Source of the DNA: DSNY01 sp037442465
GTDB lineage: Bacteria > Pseudomonadota > Gammaproteobacteria > Burkholderiales > Burkholderiaceae_F
NCBI GenBank assembly: GCA_037442465.1
Contig: JBBIQI010000002.1
Span: forward strand, 1-44,235
DNA length: 44,235 nt
Reading direction: 5' to 3'
This document shows, in pieces, positions 10,759 to 17,937 of the stretch; position 1 is the first letter of the stretch, and each line of letters begins with the position of its first letter. Both the position numbers and the translations under genes were made by a program. The notes beneath the pieces were generated by a model. That model saw nothing but the letters and a program-made list of their open reading frames with translations, was not told the origin of the DNA and did not search any database.

Positions 10759-11532
10759 ATGGCCGACACCGCAGCCATCCGCGTGCGCACGGTGCCGATC
10801 GGCGCGCCGTTTCGATGGCTCGCGCTCGGCTGGCGCGACTTCATGCGCTGCCCCGGCGCCGGGCTGGTCCATGGCGCTTTCGTCGCGGTTGGCGGCTGGG
10901 CCGTGCTTGCGCTGTCGTTCCGGTACTGGTGGCTGGCGCCGGGCGCGTTTTCCGGATTCGTGATCGTTGGTCCTATCCTCGCCACCGGGCTGTACGAGCT
11001 GAGTCGGTTGATCGAACGCGGCGAGTCGCCGGGTCTGGCGCAAGCAATCGCCGCCTGGCAACGCGGCACTTGGCAACTCGTCCAGCTCGGTCTGCTGCTG
11101 TCGGTGCTCGGCACGCTGTGGGTCGTCGGCTCGGCGATCCTGTTTGCGCTGTTCGTCAAGGTGCCGCTGCGCGGCCCCATCGAGTTTCTGCGTTACGTCG
11201 CGATCGAGCAGGGCAACGTGCTGTTTCTCGAGTGGGCGGTGCTCGGCGGGCTCGGGGTGTCGATCGTCTTCGCGATCTCCGTCGTTTCGCCGCCGCTGCT
11301 GCTGGGCCGCCGCATCGGACTTTCTGCGGCGCTGCTGGCGAGCGTGCGCGCGGTCGGCGACAACCCTGGCCCGATGCTGGTGTGGGCGCTCGTGATCCTG
11401 ATCGCCACGTCGCTGTCGCTCGCCACCGCGATGCTCGGCTTCCTGATCAGCGTCCCGGTGATCGGGCATGCGACCTGGCACGCGTATCGCGCGCTGATCG
11501 ACGCCTCGGACCTGCCGCTACGCAACGAGTGA
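10759..11532 (+). CDS. DUF2189 family membrane protein
   Basis: This is a 257-residue integral membrane protein with about six hydrophobic segments. The segments GWRDFMRCPGAGLVHGAFVAVGGW and FSGFVIVGPILATGLYELSRLIERGE match my recollection of the DUF2189 family, whose function is unknown. It is followed after three bases by the DUF2788 gene and then dusA, apparently as one unit. A -10-like TAAGCT ends six bases before the ATG, so the message may be leaderless. Confidence 0.85.
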   Translation: MADTAAIRVRTVPIGAPFRWLALGWRDFMRCPGAGLVHGAFVAVGGWAVLALSFRYWWLAPGAFSGFVIVGPILATGLYELSRLIERGESPGLAQAIAAWQRGTWQLVQLGLLLSVLGTLWVVGSAILFALFVKVPLRGPIEFLRYVAIEQGNVLFLEWAVLGGLGVSIVFAISVVSPPLLLGRRIGLSAALLASVRAVGDNPGPMLVWALVILIATSLSLATAMLGFLISVPVIGHATWHAYRALIDASDLPLRNE

Positions 11533-11535
11533 GCG

Positions 11536-11760
11536 ATGGCCGACGGCACGCTGTTCGCTCTGACCGAAAGCCAGATCACCGACTTCGGCATGACCTGGGG
11601 CGTGGGCGGCTTCATCGCTTTCATGCTGATGATCATCTGGAAGCTCGCGCGCGATTCGAAGGCCGGCCGCTTCGGCACCTTCGTGCTGTTCTTCGTGCTG
11701 GCTTTCGGCATCCTCGGCTTCATCGCCAAGAGCGTCATCCAGTGGCTGCTGCAGCGATGA
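11536..11760 (+). CDS. DUF2788 family small membrane protein
   Basis: This is a 74-residue protein with two hydrophobic stretches, ITDFGMTWGVGGFIAFMLMIIWKL and GTFVLFFVLAFGILGFIAKSVI. These match the small, uncharacterised DUF2788 family of beta- and gammaproteobacteria. It lies three bases after the DUF2189 gene, and its stop overlaps the dusA start (ATGA at 11757-11760). No function is known. Confidence 0.82.
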   Translation: MADGTLFALTESQITDFGMTWGVGGFIAFMLMIIWKLARDSKAGRFGTFVLFFVLAFGILGFIAKSVIQWLLQR

Positions 11761-12746
11761 ACCCGTGGCGCTTGTGCGTGGCGCCGATGCTCGACTGGAC
11801 GGACCGGCACTGCCGCTACTTTCATCGCGTGCTGTCCAGGCGCACGCGGCTGTACACCGAGATGATCACCACCGGCGCGCTGCTGCACGGCGACGTCGCG
11901 CGGCACCTGGACTTCGATCCGGCCGAGCATCCGGTGGCGCTGCAACTGGGCGGCAGCGAGCCCGCCGAGCTTGCCCACTGTGCCCGGCTCGGGCAACGGT
12001 GGGGCTACGACGAGATCAACCTGAATTGCGGCTGCCCGTCCGAGCGCGTGCAGCGCGGCGCGTTCGGCGCGTGCCTGATGGCCGAACCGCGGCTCGTGGC
12101 CGACTGCATCAAGGCCATGCAGGACGCGGTGTCGATCCCGGTGACGGTCAAGCAGCGCATCGGCATCGATCGCAACGAGGACTACGGCTTCGTGGCGGAT
12201 TTCGTCGGTGCGCTCGCCGAGGCCGGCTGCCGCGTCTTCATCGTGCATGCGCGCAACGCCTGGCTGAAGGGGCTGAGCCCGAAGGAAAATCGCGAGGTGC
12301 CGCCGCTGCGCTACGCGGTCGTGCGCCGTCTCAAACGCGACTTTCCCGATGCGACGTTCGTGCTCAACGGCGGCATCGCGTCGCTCGCGCAGGCGCTGGA
12401 CGAGTTGGCGCACGTCGACGGCGTGATGCTGGGCCGCGCCGCGTATCACGATCCCTTCCTGCTTGCCGACGTCGACCGCGCGCTGTTCGGCGAGGCCGGC
12501 CCGCCACCGACACGCGAGGCGGCCGTCGCCGCGATGACGTCGTATCTGGCGCGACGTGTGGCGGCCGGGGATGCGCCGCGCGCGATCGTCGGCCACATGC
12601 TCGGTCTGTATGCCGGGCAACCCGGCGCGCGCGCATGGCGGCGCATGCTGAGCGATCCGGCCTTTCTCGCGCGCGAAGGGGCCAATGCGCTCGCCGCCGC
12701 GGCGCGCGCCTTCGCCGCTCGCAAGCCCGAGCGCATCGCTGCCTGA
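11757..12746 (+). CDS. dusA: tRNA-dihydrouridine(20/20a) synthase DusA
   Basis: This FMN enzyme reduces U20/U20a in the tRNA D-loop using NADPH. The 329-residue protein shows the Dus core VAPMLDWTDRHCRYFHR, YTEMITTGALLHGD, LNCGCPSERV with the catalytic Cys at 93, HARNAWLKGLSPKENREVPPL, and LGRAAYHDPF. The DusA-specific segments separate it from DusB and DusC. The start overlaps the preceding stop by four bases, so it is translationally coupled to the DUF2788 gene. Confidence 0.95.
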   Translation: MNPWRLCVAPMLDWTDRHCRYFHRVLSRRTRLYTEMITTGALLHGDVARHLDFDPAEHPVALQLGGSEPAELAHCARLGQRWGYDEINLNCGCPSERVQRGAFGACLMAEPRLVADCIKAMQDAVSIPVTVKQRIGIDRNEDYGFVADFVGALAEAGCRVFIVHARNAWLKGLSPKENREVPPLRYAVVRRLKRDFPDATFVLNGGIASLAQALDELAHVDGVMLGRAAYHDPFLLADVDRALFGEAGPPPTREAAVAAMTSYLARRVAAGDAPRAIVGHMLGLYAGQPGARAWRRMLSDPAFLAREGANALAAAARAFAARKPERIAA

Positions 12747-13152
12747 GCGCGGATTGCGGCTGCACCGCAAACGGCGCGGGTATTCATCGTCGAGCGCAGG
12801 GAAAGCGCGGAACAGGCATCCGCCGGCTTGAGGCCCGCTACGATGCGCCGTCTCACGATGAAGAACGCACCGCCGGTGTTCCCGCGCGGGCTGGCCACAG
12901 TCGCTTCACCGAAAGCCGGCTGCCGCGCCGGGAGCGGGCGCCGACACGGCGCGCTCGGCGGCGCCCTTGGCGATCCTTCCGGCAGGCGGCTCGCCCGCAG
13001 CGGCTTGCCCACCGGCGTGCGGTTAACCGGAGAGCGCTCGCGACCGCGCCTTCAGGCGTTGCGCCGCGTGCCGCGGCCTGCAGGTCCGCGATCGGGCGAT
13101 CGCCCGATCCGGTGCGGTCTGCGCACTCTGCGGCGGCTGGCCATGGTGCCGT
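12747..13152. other. Intergenic stretch between dusA and a convergent DUF4124 gene
   Basis: No gene could be supported on either strand. A weak -10-like TACGAT (12839-12844) precedes an open frame beginning at ATG 12858, but its Arg/Pro/Gly-rich product has no recognisable features and runs into the DUF4124 gene. The only striking sequence is a 20-bp palindrome at 13090-13109. Confidence 0.5.
13090..13109. repeat. Perfect 20-bp palindrome
   Basis: GATCGGGCGATCGCCCGATC reads identically on both strands and lies between the convergent ends of dusA and the DUF4124 gene. It could fold into a very stable hairpin in RNA from either strand, or bind a dimeric protein. There is no adjacent T tract. 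Confidence 0.6.
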
Positions 13153-13608
13153 TCACTCGGTCTTGCATTCCAGGTCGTAGTCTTCCTGGGCGCGGCGCAT
13201 CGCCAGCTCGGCCGAGGCGCGCTGTTGCGGCGAGGCAACCTCGAGATCGCGCCGCGCATAGTTCACACGCGTGGCCAGTTCGCGGCACAGGGCGTCCTTG
13301 TTGACCGCCACGGCCTTCGCCGGGGTGGGCGTGCGTTCGACGCGTACCGTGCGGGGCAGGTCCTTCCGATCGGCCGGTGCGCTCTTCGCATCCGCCTCGA
13401 CCGGCTGCGACGTATCCACCGCGCGGCTTTTCTTCGTACCGGGCGGGCAGGTCTCGTTCGAGTAGGTGACTCGGCCGGCCGCATCCTCGCAGCGCTGCAC
13501 GTTGTTGGCGTCGCTTGACGGCGCGGCGAGCAGGCCGGCGACCGCCAGCAGTGCGCCTAGGAGCCCCGGGCGGATCGCGTCACGGAAAGGAACGGCGGCA
13601 GGCGGCAT
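13153..13608 (-). CDS. DUF4124 domain protein, secreted (paralogue 1)
   Basis: This is a 151-residue protein with a probable signal peptide (hydrophobic LLGALLAVAGLLAAPSSDA). A DUF4124 module follows, with QRCEDAAGRVTYSNETCPPGT and its pair of cysteines. The C-terminal third is helical and charged and ends RRAQEDYDLECKTE with two more cysteines. The ATG at 13608 has an AGGGGG ribosome-binding site. A -10-like TAGACT (minus strand, 13652-13647) would give a leader of about 30 bases. The function of DUF4124 is unknown; cysteine spacing suggests an extracytoplasmic, disulfide-bonded protein. The gene at 18075-18533 has the same architecture. Confidence 0.85.
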   Translation of the reverse strand: MPPAAVPFRDAIRPGLLGALLAVAGLLAAPSSDANNVQRCEDAAGRVTYSNETCPPGTKKSRAVDTSQPVEADAKSAPADRKDLPRTVRVERTPTPAKAVAVNKDALCRELATRVNYARRDLEVASPQQRASAELAMRRAQEDYDLECKTE

Positions 13609-13841
13609 CTGGACCCCCTTCGTATCGACCTTGGCGTCGCGCGCCGAGTCTAGCCCGGAACCGGCCGGCCCCGATTTGCATGGGCGCGGAATCGACAGTC
13701 ACCGCACTTCGGTGCCTGACCAAAGCGATGCCCGCGGCTGGAGACGTTCGGCCCGGCGTCGGGGAGCGGAAACGATTCACATTGTCGGTGCAGGACGCGG
13801 CGCGTGACGCTGACGGCAGCCTGGGAAGGGACCGGGCATCG

Positions 13842-13892
13842 TTCCCATCGACGATCGGGAAGCGCGACCGCAAGCTCCGGAAAATTCCCGAT
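13842..13892. promoter_or_regulatory. Candidate operator: TTCCC/GGGAA repeats upstream of the HPr-rel-A cassette
   Basis: ATCGGGAA (13854-13861) and TTCCCGAT (13885-13892) form a perfect 8-bp inverted repeat with a 23-base spacer, ending nine bases before a -35 hexamer. A further TTCCC lies at 13842-13846 and a GGGAA at 13944-13948. The position suits a regulator-binding site, but no regulator gene is adjacent. Confidence 0.3.
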
Positions 13893-13901
13893 GAAGGGCG
13901 C

Positions 13902-13930
13902 TTGTACCAAGATGACGGGACGCCTATGAT
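13902..13930 (+). promoter_or_regulatory. Sigma70 promoter of the HPr-rel-A cassette
   Basis: TTGTAC (13902-13907) is followed after 17 bases by TATGAT (13925-13930). Transcription would begin near 13937, about 64 bases before the first gene at 14001. It faces away from the DUF4124 gene; the remainder of 13609-14000 holds no gene I can support. Confidence 0.6.
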
Positions 13931-14000
13931 GAAACTGGAATTAGGGAAGTTTTGGCGCGGCCCTGCGTGACTCGCGTGGCGGACGCTTGGATGGGATGTC

Positions 14001-14468
14001 ATGGATACCAGCTCGACTCGTCGCCGGCTCATCAAAGGCTCGCTCGCTGTGCCTGCCGTGCTCACGGTCTCATCGGCATCGGCGCAGGCATGGTCCAGCT
14101 TTGGCCGCTGCCTGCGGCGCTCGCATCTGGATCACAGCGAAGCATTTTTCTCCGTAGCGCGGGACAACATGTTCCGCAAGAAAGTCGAAGTGGTTCAGCT
14201 GGCTCATCGTGGCCACGTGAAGGGCTGGTACTTCCTGGATCAGAGCCGCAACGTGTACGTCAACGTCGAGCCGCCGCACAAAGCGCTGGACTTTGGCCGG
14301 GTCTTGCACCCGGACTGGGCGGTCACCGGGACCGGCTCCCGTTGGGCGCTGGTCTGGTTCGACAAGGGCAGCACGACCCAGTATTCGCGCATCTCGTTGC
14401 AGCGCCCCGCCGGCGCGGTGCCGGCGACGATGAGCTGCTACGGATCATTCGCAGGCGGACGCGCGTAG
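14001..14468 (+). CDS. Secreted protein of unknown function with Tat-type leader, first gene of the HPr-rel-A cassette
   Basis: I do not recognise a family for this 155-residue protein. The N-terminus STRRRLIKGSLAVPAVLTVS is a twin-arginine-like leader ending near ASAQA (residue 28), so the mature protein of about 127 residues probably acts outside the cytoplasm. The mature part is rich in aromatic and basic residues (WYFLDQSRNVYVNVEP, WALVWFDKGSTTQYSRIS) and has two cysteines, one near each end. It is the first gene after a good promoter, ends nine bases before the PqqD-like gene, and so probably belongs to the same operon. By position it could be the substrate or effector of the cassette; that is inference. 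Confidence 0.75.
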   Translation: MDTSSTRRRLIKGSLAVPAVLTVSSASAQAWSSFGRCLRRSHLDHSEAFFSVARDNMFRKKVEVVQLAHRGHVKGWYFLDQSRNVYVNVEPPHKALDFGRVLHPDWAVTGTGSRWALVWFDKGSTTQYSRISLQRPAGAVPATMSCYGSFAGGRA

Positions 14469-14477
14469 CCATCGCCC

Positions 14478-14771
14478 ATGCAAGCCCGCTACCGAGCGGT
14501 CGCGGGAGTTCGATGTCTTGATTTCGGCGACGAGGCGGTCGTCTTCGATCCGCTGTCCTGGGACGCCCACGTTCTGAACGAGGCCGCAGTGGCCGTCCTC
14601 GAGTTGCTGCGGCAACCGTGCACGGTGGATCGGGTCGCCGCCTTCCTCGGCGAAGCGCTGGTCGAATCCGAACGCGATGCGGCGCCCGCGCATGCGCGGC
14701 GACTGCTCGACGAGCTGGTGGCGCTGCGGCTCGTGCACGAAGTCGACGAGACGCCGCTTGCGGATCGCTGA
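14478..14771 (+). CDS. PqqD-like peptide chaperone, HPr-rel-A system
   Basis: This is a 97-residue protein with the PqqD-like winged-helix pattern: a short strand region (FGDEAVVFDPLSWDAHVLNEAAVAVLELL), helix LRQPCTVDRVAAFLGEAL, and a final LDELVALRLVHEV. PqqD relatives bind precursor peptides and hand them to modifying enzymes. The combination with an HprK-related kinase immediately downstream matches what databases call the HPr-rel-A system (recalled, not searched). It overlaps the kinase start by 14 bases, which implies coupled expression. Confidence 0.83.
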   Translation: MQARYRAVAGVRCLDFGDEAVVFDPLSWDAHVLNEAAVAVLELLRQPCTVDRVAAFLGEALVESERDAAPAHARRLLDELVALRLVHEVDETPLADR

Positions 14772-15717
14772 CCTCGCACCCGGTGAGCTGCGGACATGGC
14801 TGCAGGGCCAGGGCCTCGCGCTCGATTTCGGCGCTGCGCGCGCCCGCGTGCGCAGCGATGCCCCCGAACTGGCGGAGCTGTTGCACACGGTGTACGGCGG
14901 CTATACGCCCGGCGAACCGGCTCGCGCATGCGACGTCGCGGTTCACCTGCGCCGCCCGCACGGACTCCGGCGCTGGGTGCGCCCGCAGGTCGAGCTGCTG
15001 ATCGACGGCGTGCGCGAGCTGGACCCTTTTCCGCGCGACACTTCGCTGCCGCTGCTCGAGTGGGGGATGAACTATGCGCTGGCCACCCGTCTGACGTGCT
15101 ACCTGCTGCTGCACGCCGGCGTCGTGGAACGTGATGGCCACGCAGTCCTGTTGCCGGCCTTGCCCGGCGCCGGCAAGAGCACGTTGACCGCGGCGCTTGC
15201 ACTCGGTGGCTTCCGCCTGCTGTCCGACGAGTTCGGTGTCGTGCGCCTCGCCGATGCCCTCCTGCTGCCGCTGCTGCGACCGGTGGCGCTGAAGAACGAA
15301 TCGATCGACGTCATCGCGGCGCTTGCGCCTCACGCCTCGATGGGCCCGCGCTTTCCCAAGACGCACAAGGGCACCGTCGCGCACCTGGCACCGTCCGCCG
15401 AGCACGTCGCCGCGCGTCATGCGCCGGCGGCGCCGAGGCTGGTCGTGTTTCCTCGCTTCGATCCCGGCGTCGGCGTCGAGATCGAGCCGGTGCCGCGTGC
15501 GCGGGCCTTTGCCCGACTGGCGGTCAACTCGTTCAACTACGAATTCCTTGGCCCCGACGCCTTCGACGCGCTGGGACGCGTCGTCGCGGCGAGCGCGTGC
15601 TACGAGATGCGCTACGGTGAGCTGAGACGTGCCGTCGCAGCCATCGCCGGGCTGCTAGACGACGATGCCATTTCGTGCCGCGCGTCCACAAACTCGGGAC
15701 CGTGGGTGATCACCTAA
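14758..15717 (+). CDS. HprK-related kinase A
   Basis: This is a distant relative of HPr serine kinase/phosphorylase. In the 319-residue protein the Walker A motif PALPGAGKSTL lies at about 133-143 and is followed by GGFRLLSDEFGVVRL, the counterpart of the acidic metal-binding region. HAGVVERDGH precedes the P-loop as in HprK. There is no HprK N-terminal domain of the Firmicutes type. No ATG fits; I chose TTG at 14758, giving MRIADLAPGELRTWL, which resembles the usual start of the family, behind GACGAGA. The start overlaps the PqqD-like gene by 14 bases. The substrate is unknown; a Ser/Thr of a peptide or small protein is the natural inference. Confidence 0.85.
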   Translation: MRIADLAPGELRTWLQGQGLALDFGAARARVRSDAPELAELLHTVYGGYTPGEPARACDVAVHLRRPHGLRRWVRPQVELLIDGVRELDPFPRDTSLPLLEWGMNYALATRLTCYLLLHAGVVERDGHAVLLPALPGAGKSTLTAALALGGFRLLSDEFGVVRLADALLLPLLRPVALKNESIDVIAALAPHASMGPRFPKTHKGTVAHLAPSAEHVAARHAPAAPRLVVFPRFDPGVGVEIEPVPRARAFARLAVNSFNYEFLGPDAFDALGRVVAASACYEMRYGELRRAVAAIAGLLDDDAISCRASTNSGPWVIT

Positions 15718-15828
15718 CCTCGGGACACCGCCGGCTTGCGAGTTTCTTCGGCTCCGAACGCACGGTTCCGTCGACCCGAGCGCACGCGACGGTATCGGGT
15801 TTTCGAACAGCTTGTCAGTCTTTCACAC

Positions 15829-15889
15829 GGAGAACACGGAGGACATGGAGGACGGGGCTTGCGGTTTCGAGTCTCTCTCCGTGTTCTCC
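15829..15889. repeat. Inverted repeat of the 'GGAGAACACGGAG' type
   Basis: GGAGAACACGGAG (15829-15841) and CTCCGTGTTCTCC (15877-15889) form a perfect 13-bp inverted repeat with a 35-base spacer. Sequences of this look occur as dispersed non-coding repeats in many environmental bacterial genomes (recollection only). It can form a hairpin and may be a REP-like or miniature mobile element. Confidence 0.6.
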
Positions 15890-15967
15890 TTGTTTGACAA
15901 GGGTCGCGGAAAGTCGGCGCTGGCGGATCAGGCGGGCTGCAAGCAAGAGCGCCCGTGTTTGCGGGCG

Positions 15968-16000
15968 GCCGAGATTCCTCGCCGGTGGCTCGGAATGACG
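15968..16000. repeat. Imperfect palindromic repeat, 'ATTCC...GGAAT' type
   Basis: GAGATTCCTCGCC (15971-15983) faces GGCTCGGAATGAC (15987-15999) as an imperfect palindrome around ATTCC/GGAAT. Its antisense translation contains FRATGEESR, a peptide typical of spurious genes called across dispersed repeats. I take it as a second, unrelated repeat element in the same gap. Confidence 0.45.
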
Positions 16001-16197
16001 ATGCAGGAGGCGGCTCGGTGTGACGACGGCTGCGGGCGCCGGGAGGTTGCCACTTGTCGCAAGGTTTTTTGCGGCTCAAGAGGTTCCGAGTTGAAGTGGC
16101 CGCAGCAGGTTCGCCGGGCGGGGCAGCGGGCCGGCGCGCGTTGAGTATGGTCCGCCCAATACTTCCAGTGACGTCAGCGACGCGCCGATCGGCGCTC

Positions 16198-16203
16198 TAG
16201 AAT
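16198..16203 (+). promoter_or_regulatory. -10 hexamer directly before the nucleotidyltransferase gene
   Basis: TAGAAT ends eight bases before the ATG at 16212, so a message from it would have almost no leader. No convincing -35 sequence is seen. It suggests the nucleotidyltransferase can be expressed apart from the kinase. Confidence 0.35.
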
Positions 16204-16211
16204 CCTGCGCC

Positions 16212-17327
16212 ATGTTGCCCGCCCGTGCGGCGCTTCCCGCTCACGTCCGGTTGTTGCTTGAGTCGCTCGTCGATCCGCGCCGCTGCACCACGCTTGACGA
16301 GAGGCACTGGGAAGTGCTGTTGCGCACGGCGCGGCGCGCTCGACTGCTCGGCGTGCTTGCCGCGCGAGCCGAGGCGGCGCTGGCGGACACGCCGCTGCCC
16401 GACGTGGTGCAGCGGCAGCTGGCGGCCGGGCGTCTGCAGGCCCGGCATCGCCGCCAAAAGACGCTCTTTCTGCTGCAGACCATCGCGCCCGTCGTGCGGG
16501 CCTCTGCGGGTACGGCCGTGCTGCTCAAAGGCGCTGCCTACATCGCACAGGAACTGCCGCTCGCCGCCGGGCGCCTTCCGGCCGACGTCGATCTGATGGT
16601 GCCGCGCACTGCGCTCGACGGGCTGGAGCGCGCGCTGCTGGCGGCCGGCTGGCAGTTCGAGAAGTCGGACCCGTACGATCAGCACTACTACCGTGCCTGG
16701 TCGCACGAGTTGCCGCCGCTGCAATGCGCCGGACAGGCACTCGAGTTGGACTTGCACCATACGGTCCTGCCGCCGCTCGGGCGATTGAAGCCGGACACCG
16801 AGGCACTGTTCGCCGCAGCGGTGCCGATCGACGGAACGCCGTTTCTCGCGCTGGCGCCGGCCGATCAGTTGCTGCACGCGGCCGCGCACTTGTTTCACGA
16901 CTCCGATTGCACGGACCGGCTGCGCGATCTGGTCGACTTCGATGCACTCGTTCGTCACCTCGGTACGACCGCAGCTTTCTGGACCGTACTGCTTGACCGC
17001 GCGCGGCTGCATCGGTTGACGCGTCCGCTCTGGTATGCGCTTGCGGCCGCGCGAGCCTGGCTGGACACGCCTATTCCGGACGGTGTCGAGCGCGAGCTTG
17101 AGGCCGTACGCCCGCCCTGGCTCGCTCGCACCGCGTTGGGTGCGCTGGCGGCACGGACGCTGCCGCCCGGTGACCCGGACGGCAGTCCACGCCTGCGCGA
17201 TCTCGTCGCATCGGTGCTGCTGCAGGCGCGGGCCGCCTGGCTGCGCATGCCGCCATGGCTGGTGGCCTACCACGCGTTGAACAAGCTTTGGCGGGGCGTC
17301 AGCGCGCGCCGCGCGACTGCCGGCTGA
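16212..17327 (+). CDS. Nucleotidyltransferase family protein (NTP_transf_5 type), HPr-rel-A system
   Basis: This 371-residue cytoplasmic protein has the mark of the minimal nucleotidyltransferases of the NTP_transf_5 group. VLLKGAAYIAQ near residue 103 is followed by GRLPADVDLMVPR near 120, where the D-x-D pair binds metal. A second acidic residue lies in LELDLHHTVLPP (about 178), and a conserved Asp/His helix is seen in LLHAAAHLFHDSD. Related enzymes nucleotidylate small molecules, proteins or phosphorylated peptides; the target here is unknown. It usually accompanies HprK-related kinase A and the PqqD-like protein (recalled). A promoter-like hexamer just upstream and the repeat-filled gap suggest it may be transcribed separately. 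Confidence 0.82.
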   Translation: MLPARAALPAHVRLLLESLVDPRRCTTLDERHWEVLLRTARRARLLGVLAARAEAALADTPLPDVVQRQLAAGRLQARHRRQKTLFLLQTIAPVVRASAGTAVLLKGAAYIAQELPLAAGRLPADVDLMVPRTALDGLERALLAAGWQFEKSDPYDQHYYRAWSHELPPLQCAGQALELDLHHTVLPPLGRLKPDTEALFAAAVPIDGTPFLALAPADQLLHAAAHLFHDSDCTDRLRDLVDFDALVRHLGTTAAFWTVLLDRARLHRLTRPLWYALAAARAWLDTPIPDGVERELEAVRPPWLARTALGALAARTLPPGDPDGSPRLRDLVASVLLQARAAWLRMPPWLVAYHALNKLWRGVSARRATAG

Positions 17328-17424
17328 CCGGCGCCGCGGTTCCTGGCACAAGCCGCGCCGAAACGGCGGCGCACAGAATCGCCGTCCGGCGGCGGTCTTC
17401 GTACCGCAGCGACGGGACCGCCAC

Positions 17425-17659
17425 GTGTCAGCGGCGAAAGCTCAGCCAAACGAGCCACCTCTCATTGACGGTGTTGGACGAAGCGCGCAGCCAATCGGAA
17501 GAACGCTGGTTCACGCTGGGCATGACCGCCGAAGGCAGGCTGCTCGCGGTATCGCATTCGTTCGAGCAGATCACGCCGACACAGGCGCCCATCCGCATCA
17601 TCTCGGCGCGCGAAGCGACGCGACGCGAACGCAAGGACTATCACGAAACGCCGCGATAG
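17425..17659 (+). pseudogene. Truncated BrnT-family toxin remnant
   Basis: The frame at 17459-17659 reads LSLTVLDEARSQSEERWFTLG, then GRLLAVSHSFEQI and IRIISAREATRRERKDYHE. This is the C-terminal two thirds of a BrnT ribonuclease-type toxin (HTH-less, RNase-like fold). The conserved N-terminal part (W-D-x-x-K-A, N, K-H-G-V) is missing from this frame. In the neighbouring frame, 17425-17454 encodes SAAKAQPNE, which could be a remnant of the K-A-x-x-N segment. That suggests an internal deletion with frameshift. No start codon with a ribosome-binding site restores a full protein, so the toxin is probably inactive. Confidence 0.65.
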
Positions 17660-17679
17660 CGGCGAGCAGGGAAGCAACG

Positions 17680-17937
17680 ATGAACGCGAAACAAACGCAT
17701 CAACCCGCTGACGACGAAATGCCGGCAGAGATCGATTTCTCGAAGGGCACGCGCGGCAAGTTCGACCGCGCTGGCGCGCGCGTCGTGCGGCCGGTGCATC
17801 TGGATGCCGATGTCGCCAATGCGCTTACGCACTTGGCCGAGGAAGAAGGCGTCGATGTCAACGCTCCCGTGGCCAAGCTCCTCGAGGAACATCGAGAGGC
17901 AGCGAAACAGCAAGCGACGCCAAGAGCGCGGCCTTGA
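17680..17937 (+). CDS. BrnA/CopG-like antitoxin
   Basis: This is an 85-residue protein with EIDFSKGTRGKFDRAGARVVRPVHLDADV and a C-terminal helix (VNAPVAKLLEEHREAAKQQ), the usual look of ribbon-helix-helix partners of BrnT toxins. The ATG at 17680 has AGGGAAG upstream and lies 20 bases after the toxin remnant. It appears intact although the toxin is not, so it may be an orphan antitoxin acting as an anti-addiction factor or repressor. Confidence 0.7.
   Translation: MNAKQTHQPADDEMPAEIDFSKGTRGKFDRAGARVVRPVHLDADVANALTHLAEEEGVDVNAPVAKLLEEHREAAKQQATPRARP

Larger units (their letters stand above)
15718..16197. other. Repeat-bearing non-coding gap inside the HPr-rel-A cassette
   Basis: This gap of nearly 500 bases separates the kinase from the nucleotidyltransferase. 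It contains two inverted-repeat elements (15829-15889 and 15968-16000). Open frames crossing it encode low-complexity peptides read through those repeats, and I do not regard them as genes. No small precursor-peptide gene with a credible ribosome-binding site was found. Confidence 0.6.

Noticed and set aside
12828..13304. Plus-strand open frame after dusA with a weak -10-like TACGAT
   Set aside because: The product is Arg/Pro/Gly-rich without recognisable structure, crosses the 20-bp palindrome and overlaps the DUF4124 gene.
13949..13970. Possible sigma54 promoter (TTTTGGCGCGGCCCTGCGTG)
   Set aside because: The spacing between GG and GC is nine bases rather than ten, and a better sigma70 promoter lies just upstream.
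16055..16080. T-run hairpin CGCAAGG-TTTTTT-GCG as terminator
   Set aside because: The T run lies in the loop and not after the stem, so it does not have terminator geometry.
15714..16144. Open frames on both strands in the gap after the HprK-related kinase
   Set aside because: They read through the inverted repeats; FHTENTEDMED and FRATGEESR are typical peptides of falsely called repeat genes, and no ribosome-binding site supports them.
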